This document shows positions 59,601 to 64,000 of a stretch of 64,000 bases of DNA, piece by piece. Under the pieces are notes generated by a model. That model saw only the letters and a list, made by a program, of their open reading frames with translations, was not told where the DNA came from and searched no databases. Position 1 is the first letter of the stretch. Every line of letters begins with the position of its first letter. The position numbers and the translations under genes are program-made. The stretch is from Hylemonella sp963512175 (GTDB taxonomy: Bacteria; Pseudomonadota; Gammaproteobacteria; Burkholderiales; Burkholderiaceae_C): contig CAUPLI010000010.1 in assembly GCA_963512175.1 (NCBI GenBank), forward strand, positions 57,171 to 121,170, read 5' to 3'.

Positions 59601-61466
59601 TCAGCTGCGCGGCAACTGGCCCGTCGGCAGCGTGAGGGTGAAGGTCGTGCCCTGACCCACGGTGCTTTGCACTTCGATCCTGCCGCCGTGCAGTTGCACG
59701 ATGCGCTGCACCAGGTGCAGGCCCAGGCCGGCGCCGGGTTTGCCCTGGCTGGCGCGGCCACGGAAGTAGCGCTGGAACAGGTGCGGCAGTTCCTCGGCGG
59801 GGATGCCCTCGCCCTGGTCCTGCACCCGGATGCGCAGATGGCCATCGTCCTGGCCGGCCACATCGAGCTCGACGACCGAGGTGGCCGGTGAGTGCCGTAC
59901 CGCATTGGCCAGCAGGTTGCGCAGGACGATGCGCATCAGGTCCGGGTCGCAGACAAAACGCGCGGGCAGCTTGTCCAGTCGCAAGCGCACGCGGCCCACC
60001 GGCCAGTCCGAGGCGGCGTCCTCGATCACCTCGTAGAAGTCGCAGGCGCGGGTCTGCAGTGCCTGTTGCGCCGTGTCGAGCCGGTCCAGCGAGAGGTAGT
60101 CGTCCAGCAGCAGGTTCATGCGCTGGATGGCGTTGCGGATGTTCTGGGCGCGCTGCAGGGTTTTTTCCGCCGGGGCATCCAGGTTGGCGGCGAGCTGCTG
60201 GATCGAGGTGTTGATGATGGCCAGCGGCGTGCGGAATTCGTGGGAGACCATGTTCACGAAGTCCTTCTGCTCCTCGCGCGAGCGCCGCTCGTTCTCCAGA
60301 TTGGATTGCAGCGCCTTGTAACGGTGGATGAAATACAGGCTCAGCAGCAGCAGATGAAGGATGGAGCCGATGTACAGGGCGTAGTCTGTGAGGAAGTTCA
60401 CCGGCAGCAGACCCAGGTTACGCAGCAAACGGACGATGATCCAGAAGACGATGATGCCGAAGACCAGCAGGTAATTCCCGGCTTCGCTGACTTTGCGGCG
60501 CCACAGCCAGTAAGCGATGATGAAGGAGGTCGAAAACCAGAGCACGGTCAGTATCTGGCCGAGCTGCAGGGCTCGTACGTGGTTGCCGAGTAGCAGCATG
60601 CCGGTGGTCAGCAGGGCCATGACATAAGCGCCGCCCTGGAAGAGCACGTTGAGTCGTGGCGCATGCCGGTGCAGCTCCAGCCAGACAGCCGTCAGGCGTA
60701 CCACGGCGAGTGGCGCCAGATTGATGAATATCCCCAGCAGATCCACGCTGGGCTGGTGTTCACCCAGATAGACCTGCAGATAACCTGCGCGCAGCAGCGT
60801 GACCATCAGCAGCATGCTGCTGTACAGCAGGTACCACCCGCTCAGCATGTCCTTGGCCACGACCCAGAAGAACAGCTGCAGTACGATGACCACTGCGTAA
60901 ACGCCGAAGTAGGCGCCGAAGAGCAGGGCCTCGTTGCTGTTTTGCACCAGGTAGCCATCCAGGGAATGCAGCCGCAGCGTGTGCGACAGGGTGTGCTGGC
61001 TCTGCAGGCGCAGGTAAATATCGTGTTGCCCGGGCGGCAGGCGCAGGCGTAAGGCCGGGGTGCGGCTGTCCAGCGGCCATTCGGACCGGGCGACCTGGCG
61101 CCCGGCGCGCTGCACCGACCAGCGGCCATCGGCCAGCGGGCTGTGGAGCTGCGCTTCGTCGAGCTGGGTGTCGTCGATGCTCAGGATCCAGTTGTTGCCG
61201 TCGACGGGCTGTTCCAGCCGCAACCGCAGCCAGACGGCCGAGCGGGTGAAGCCGGCATTGGGCATACCGGGCAGCAGAGCCCAGCCTGGCGCGGCCTGGA
61301 CGTCGGCCAGCGTCATGCGGGTGCTCTTGTCTTCCAGCCACTCGAAGTGGCCGGCCAGCGCAAACTCGTCGCGCTCAGTATTCAGCTGGACAGGCGCGCC
61401 TGCCTGGGCCAGGGCACAGGCCGTGAACAGCAGCATGCCTAGTGCGGCGCAGCATTGTTTCCACAT
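59601..61466 (-). CDS. 7TM-DISM hybrid-free sensor histidine kinase
   Basis: 621 residues from ATG 61466 (leader MWKQCCAALGMLLFTACALA). An extracytoplasmic 7TMR-DISMED2-type beta domain is followed by seven membrane segments, from ALLFGAYFGVYAVVIVLQLF to SILHLLLLSLYFIHRY. The HisKA box is FVNMVSHEFRTPLAIINTS. The ATPase has the N box in RNLLANAVRHS, G1 in VQDQGEGIPAEEL and G2 in KPGAGLGLHLVQRIV. The DISM domain suggests sensing of a carbohydrate or envelope signal. It is divergent from its likely partner, the response regulator at 61578. Confidence 0.92.
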   Translation of the reverse strand: MWKQCCAALGMLLFTACALAQAGAPVQLNTERDEFALAGHFEWLEDKSTRMTLADVQAAPGWALLPGMPNAGFTRSAVWLRLRLEQPVDGNNWILSIDDTQLDEAQLHSPLADGRWSVQRAGRQVARSEWPLDSRTPALRLRLPPGQHDIYLRLQSQHTLSHTLRLHSLDGYLVQNSNEALLFGAYFGVYAVVIVLQLFFWVVAKDMLSGWYLLYSSMLLMVTLLRAGYLQVYLGEHQPSVDLLGIFINLAPLAVVRLTAVWLELHRHAPRLNVLFQGGAYVMALLTTGMLLLGNHVRALQLGQILTVLWFSTSFIIAYWLWRRKVSEAGNYLLVFGIIVFWIIVRLLRNLGLLPVNFLTDYALYIGSILHLLLLSLYFIHRYKALQSNLENERRSREEQKDFVNMVSHEFRTPLAIINTSIQQLAANLDAPAEKTLQRAQNIRNAIQRMNLLLDDYLSLDRLDTAQQALQTRACDFYEVIEDAASDWPVGRVRLRLDKLPARFVCDPDLMRIVLRNLLANAVRHSPATSVVELDVAGQDDGHLRIRVQDQGEGIPAEELPHLFQRYFRGRASQGKPGAGLGLHLVQRIVQLHGGRIEVQSTVGQGTTFTLTLPTGQLPRS

Positions 61467-61527
61467 GGGGCCACAACATAACATGTGCCCAGCAGGGGGA
61501 AGCGGGAATAAGCGGGGTGGAAGCGCC

Positions 61528-61544
61528 TGCTCAGATTTGCTCAG
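61528..61544 (+). promoter_or_regulatory. Response-regulator box, copy 2 (TGCTCAGATTTGCTCAG)
   Basis: An exact 17-bp match to the box at 59554, in the same orientation relative to the gene it precedes. It ends 33 bases before the regulator start and about 21 bases before TACACT, a possible -10. It also lies about 62 bases upstream of the divergent kinase start. This suggests auto-control and control of the kinase. Confidence 0.7.
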
Positions 61545-61577
61545 ACACCCCGGCAGCGGCTCTCCTACACTGCGGCC

Positions 61578-62255
61578 ATGGCCCAAGTGATCCTGCTGGA
61601 AGACGAGCCCGTGCTGCGCGAGGAACTCACCGAGTTTCTCCAGGCGCAGGGGCATGTTGTCACCGTATCCGGCACGGTGGCCGAGTTCATGCGGGTCTTC
61701 AAACCACGTGGGCACCAGGTGGCCGTGCTGGACCGGGGCCTGCCCGACGGCGATGGCCTGGACCTGATCCTGCGCATGCGCAGCAACGGCCTGCGCCTGG
61801 GCATCATCATGCTCACCGCGCGCGGCGGCATGCAGGACAAGGTCGACGGCCTGGTCGGTGGGGCCGATCACTACATTCCCAAGACGGCCGACCTGAGCGA
61901 GCTGGCTGCCACCATTGCAGCCCTGGCGCGCCGCCTGGACGTGCAGGAGCAGCCGCGCTGGCTGCTGCAGGCCTCGCCGCGCCAGCTCACGCCGCCGGGT
62001 CAGGCGCCCATCGCCCTCTCAGCCCAGGACTACCTGGTGCTCAAGACCCTGGCCCTGGGCGGCGAGAGCGTCACGCGCGAGGCCATCGTGTTGGCCCTGG
62101 GGGCGGATTATTTCGACTACGACCAGCGCCGCCTCGACACCCAGATGCGCCGCCTGCGCCGCAAGGTGCTGGAAGCCTGCGGGCAGGAGTTGCCAGTCAG
62201 CACCTTGCGTGCCGTGGGCTACAGCTTTCATGCGCCGATCGAGGTCAAGCCGTGA
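61578..62255 (+). CDS. OmpR-family response regulator
   Basis: 225 residues. Receiver acidic residues are in ILLEDEP, the phosphorylation aspartate is Asp52 in VAVLDRGLPDGDG, the switch threonine is in IIMLTARGG and the lysine in YIPKTADLSE. The C-terminal winged helix (IALSAQDYLVLKTLALGGES, RRLDTQMRRLRRKVLEACGQ, TLRAVGYSF) matches OmpR/PhoB effectors. It is divergent from the DISM kinase. The stop overlaps a downstream EAL-domain fragment by GTGA. No ribosome site precedes its ATG, so the message may be leaderless. Confidence 0.92.
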   Translation: MAQVILLEDEPVLREELTEFLQAQGHVVTVSGTVAEFMRVFKPRGHQVAVLDRGLPDGDGLDLILRMRSNGLRLGIIMLTARGGMQDKVDGLVGGADHYIPKTADLSELAATIAALARRLDVQEQPRWLLQASPRQLTPPGQAPIALSAQDYLVLKTLALGGESVTREAIVLALGADYFDYDQRRLDTQMRRLRRKVLEACGQELPVSTLRAVGYSFHAPIEVKP

Positions 62256-62551
62256 GACTCGACCGCAAGATCGGTGGCATACCCTATCTGCACGGGTTGA
62301 TGGCCATCGTGGGCTCGGTGGCAGTGGCCAGGCTCAAGTCCCAACTGCTTCAGGCCGATATACGGCCTAGCCAGGTGGTGGTCGAAATCAGCGAGAGTGT
62401 GCTGGTGCGGGCCGAGGAGGTTCGGCCGCAGATCCAGGCCCTGCGCACCATGGGGGTGCGCATTGCCATCGACGATTTCGGCACCGGTTCATGCCCATGG
62501 ACCCGTTGCAGCAGGCCGTGGAAAAACAGAGCGCACCCCTCATTGATCTGA
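62252..62551 (+). pseudogene. EAL-domain remnant coupled to the response regulator
   Basis: 99 residues from GTG 62252, overlapping the regulator stop as GTGA. Residues 27-79 (ARLKSQLLQADIRPSQVVVE, VRPQIQALRTMGVRIAIDDF) match the middle of an EAL cyclic-di-GMP phosphodiesterase, then FGTGS is followed by a frame break (CPWTRCSR) where FGTGSSSL is normal. The EAL motif itself and the C-terminal half are absent, so it cannot be an active phosphodiesterase. The 371-bp stretch from the regulator stop to the chemoreceptor start holds only this remnant. Confidence 0.7.
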
Positions 62552-62626
62552 AACGCATCCAGGACTATCCTCGTTCCGGCCCGCCCATTCAAACCCCGAT
62601 CAACCCATCAAGACACGGGAGTCCCC

Positions 62627-64000
62627 ATGAACAACCTCAAGATATCCACCCGCCTGACCTTGCAGGTCAGCATCCTTGTGCTGCTGCTCTTGATCGTTGG
62701 CTGGATCGGCCTGCGCGGGATGAGCAGCACCAATGACGGCCTCAAGACCGTCTACGAGGACCGCACCGTGCCCATGGGCCAGTTGCTGGACGTGCAGCGC
62801 AACATCCTGCGCAACCGGGTGGCGGCCAACAACGCGATCGCCATCCCCACGCCGGAGAACATCAAGGAGCGGGTCGACGAGATCGATCAGAACATCGCGG
62901 CGATCAGCAAGACCTGGGAAGCGTATATGGCGACCTACCTGACGCCCAAGGAAGCCGAGATCGCCAAGGCTTTTGCGCAGGAGCGGGGCCGTTTCGTCAG
63001 CGAATTCCTGAGGCCGGCCCAGGCGGCGCTGCGCGCCAACGACCTCGATACGGCGCGCCGCCTGCTGGCCGAAAAAGACAGGGTGATCTATCCAGAGGTG
63101 CGCAAGCAGCTGGGGCTGCTGACCGATCTGCAGCTGGATGTGGCCAAGGAAGAGTACGAGGCTGCGGTGTCGCGCTACAACACGGCCCGCATGATCTCCT
63201 GGGCCCTCTTCATCCTCGGTGTCGCCTTTGCCGCTGTTTTCGGCTGGCTGCTGGTGCGCAGCATCTCGCGTTCCCTGAATGAGGCCATCTCCACGGCCCA
63301 CGCCGTGGCCCAGGGCGACCTTTCGCGCCACATCAACACCACGGGCAAGGACGAGGTAGGCCAGTTGCTGCAGGCCTTGTCGGCCATGCAGGACAGCCTG
63401 GTCAAGGTGGTGGGCACGGTGCGCCAAGGCAGCGAATCCGTTTCCACGGCCAGCGCCGAGATTGCCCAGGGCAACCAGGACCTGTCGGCCCGCACGGAGT
63501 CGCAGGCCAGCGCGCTGGAAGAAACCGCGGCTTCGATGGAAGAACTCTCTTCCACGGTGAAACAGAACGCCGACAACGCCAAACAGGCCAACCAGCTGGC
63601 GCAGAGTGCCAGCACGGTAGCGGTGCAGGGCGGTGAGGTGGTGGCCCAGGTGGTGGACACCATGAAAGGCATCAATGATTCGAGCAAGAAGATCGCCGAC
63701 ATCATCAGCGTGATCGACGGCATCGCCTTCCAGACCAACATCCTGGCGCTCAATGCGGCGGTGGAAGCCGCCCGGGCCGGCGAGCAGGGCCGTGGTTTCG
63801 CCGTGGTGGCCGCCGAAGTGCGTAGCCTGGCAGGTCGCTCGGCCGAAGCCGCCAAGGAAATCAAGACCCTGATCAACGACAGCGTGGGCCGGGTGGATCA
63901 GGGCAGCGCCCTGGTGGACCAGGCGGGTACCACGATGAACGAGGTGGTGGCGAGCATCCGGCGCGTGACCGACATCATGGGCGAGATCAGCGCGGCCAGC
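62627..64000 (+). CDS. Methyl-accepting chemotaxis protein (partial, runs off the window)
   Basis: 458 codons are visible without a stop. The start ATG 62627 has GGGAG 5 bases upstream. The first membrane segment is LTLQVSILVLLLLIVGWIGL, then a periplasmic four-helix domain (about residues 35-185) and a second segment ISWALFILGVAFAAVFGWLL, then a HAMP (DLSRHINTTGKDEVGQLLQA). The cytoplasmic signalling tip reads IAFQTNILALNAAVEAARAG, EQGRGFAVVAAEVRSLAGRS. A second methylation helix is visible up to the window edge. It transmits ligand signals to CheA/CheW. Confidence 0.95.
   Translation, partial: MNNLKISTRLTLQVSILVLLLLIVGWIGLRGMSSTNDGLKTVYEDRTVPMGQLLDVQRNILRNRVAANNAIAIPTPENIKERVDEIDQNIAAISKTWEAYMATYLTPKEAEIAKAFAQERGRFVSEFLRPAQAALRANDLDTARRLLAEKDRVIYPEVRKQLGLLTDLQLDVAKEEYEAAVSRYNTARMISWALFILGVAFAAVFGWLLVRSISRSLNEAISTAHAVAQGDLSRHINTTGKDEVGQLLQALSAMQDSLVKVVGTVRQGSESVSTASAEIAQGNQDLSARTESQASALEETAASMEELSSTVKQNADNAKQANQLAQSASTVAVQGGEVVAQVVDTMKGINDSSKKIADIISVIDGIAFQTNILALNAAVEAARAGEQGRGFAVVAAEVRSLAGRSAEAAKEIKTLINDSVGRVDQGSALVDQAGTTMNEVVASIRRVTDIMGEISAAS

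Noticed and set aside
1..64000. CRISPR array, prophage, integrase or attachment site
   Set aside because: No regularly spaced repeats, phage structural genes or integrase were found; the single tRNA end at 4738 shows no nearby direct copy that I could see.

Overview
The window reads as a stretch of chromosome from a high-GC betaproteobacterium, most likely Burkholderiales of the Comamonadaceae type. This is inferred from base composition, from two Bug-type (TTT) solute receptors, from a thiolase that matches the BktB family along its length, and from the dense mix of TRAP, ABC and Bug uptake genes for organic acids. No plasmid, prophage or ribosomal RNA gene is visible. One tRNA gene is present, tRNA-Gly(CCC).

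Layout. 0-5 kb: the end of a 3-oxoacid CoA-transferase gene, a small outer-membrane barrel protein, a MarR regulator divergent from a Bug receptor plus an NMT1/4,5-dihydroxyphthalate-decarboxylase-like protein, a spermidine-synthase-like methyltransferase-fold protein and the tRNA. 5-14 kb: a long leftward putrescine/GABA operon (SBP, ATPase, two permeases, aminobutyraldehyde dehydrogenase, GabT, GabD, lipoprotein). A 273-bp inverted-repeat element separates it from a LysR gene. 15-26 kb: a sugar-acid locus with KdgK, an IlvD/Edd dehydratase, a GntR regulator, a TRAP transporter, an FAH-type keto-deoxy acid dehydratase and Eda. RidA/LysR and a small lower-GC gene with an HEVGH motif interrupt it. 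26-33 kb: alaS, a TlpA-like protein, an acyltransferase, and two divergent transglutaminase-family genes. 33-43 kb: tandem periplasmic-binding paralogues, a CaiB/enoyl-CoA hydratase/Bug/aminotransferase operon, and a divergent GntR gene followed by a large FAD/Fe-S dehydrogenase.

43.5-46.6 kb is the clearest accessory patch. It holds a lower-GC 810-residue SIR2-like plus P-loop NTPase protein (probable anti-phage defence), bordered by a fragment of a universal stress protein gene and a 5'-truncated DUF2306-like gene. The intact universal stress gene lies just beyond. 47-58 kb: a YihG-like acyltransferase, nitronate monooxygenase, hydrolase and acyl-CoA dehydrogenase, a sulfur-stress cassette under an ArsR-rhodanese regulator, and two thiolases.

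58-64 kb is signalling: an HDOD protein, an unrecognised 210-residue protein, a 7TM-DISM histidine kinase, a divergent OmpR-type regulator, an EAL-domain remnant and the start of a chemotaxis receptor. An exact 17-bp box occurs both in the kinase/regulator intergenic region and upstream of the unrecognised gene, at nearly the same distance from each start. This suggests a small regulon.

Most of the window is ordinary metabolic chromosome. The points most worth a second look are the SIR2-NTPase gene with its decayed flanks, the pair of divergent transglutaminase-family genes, the shared two-component box, the stand-alone HEVGH protein and the 273-bp palindromic element.
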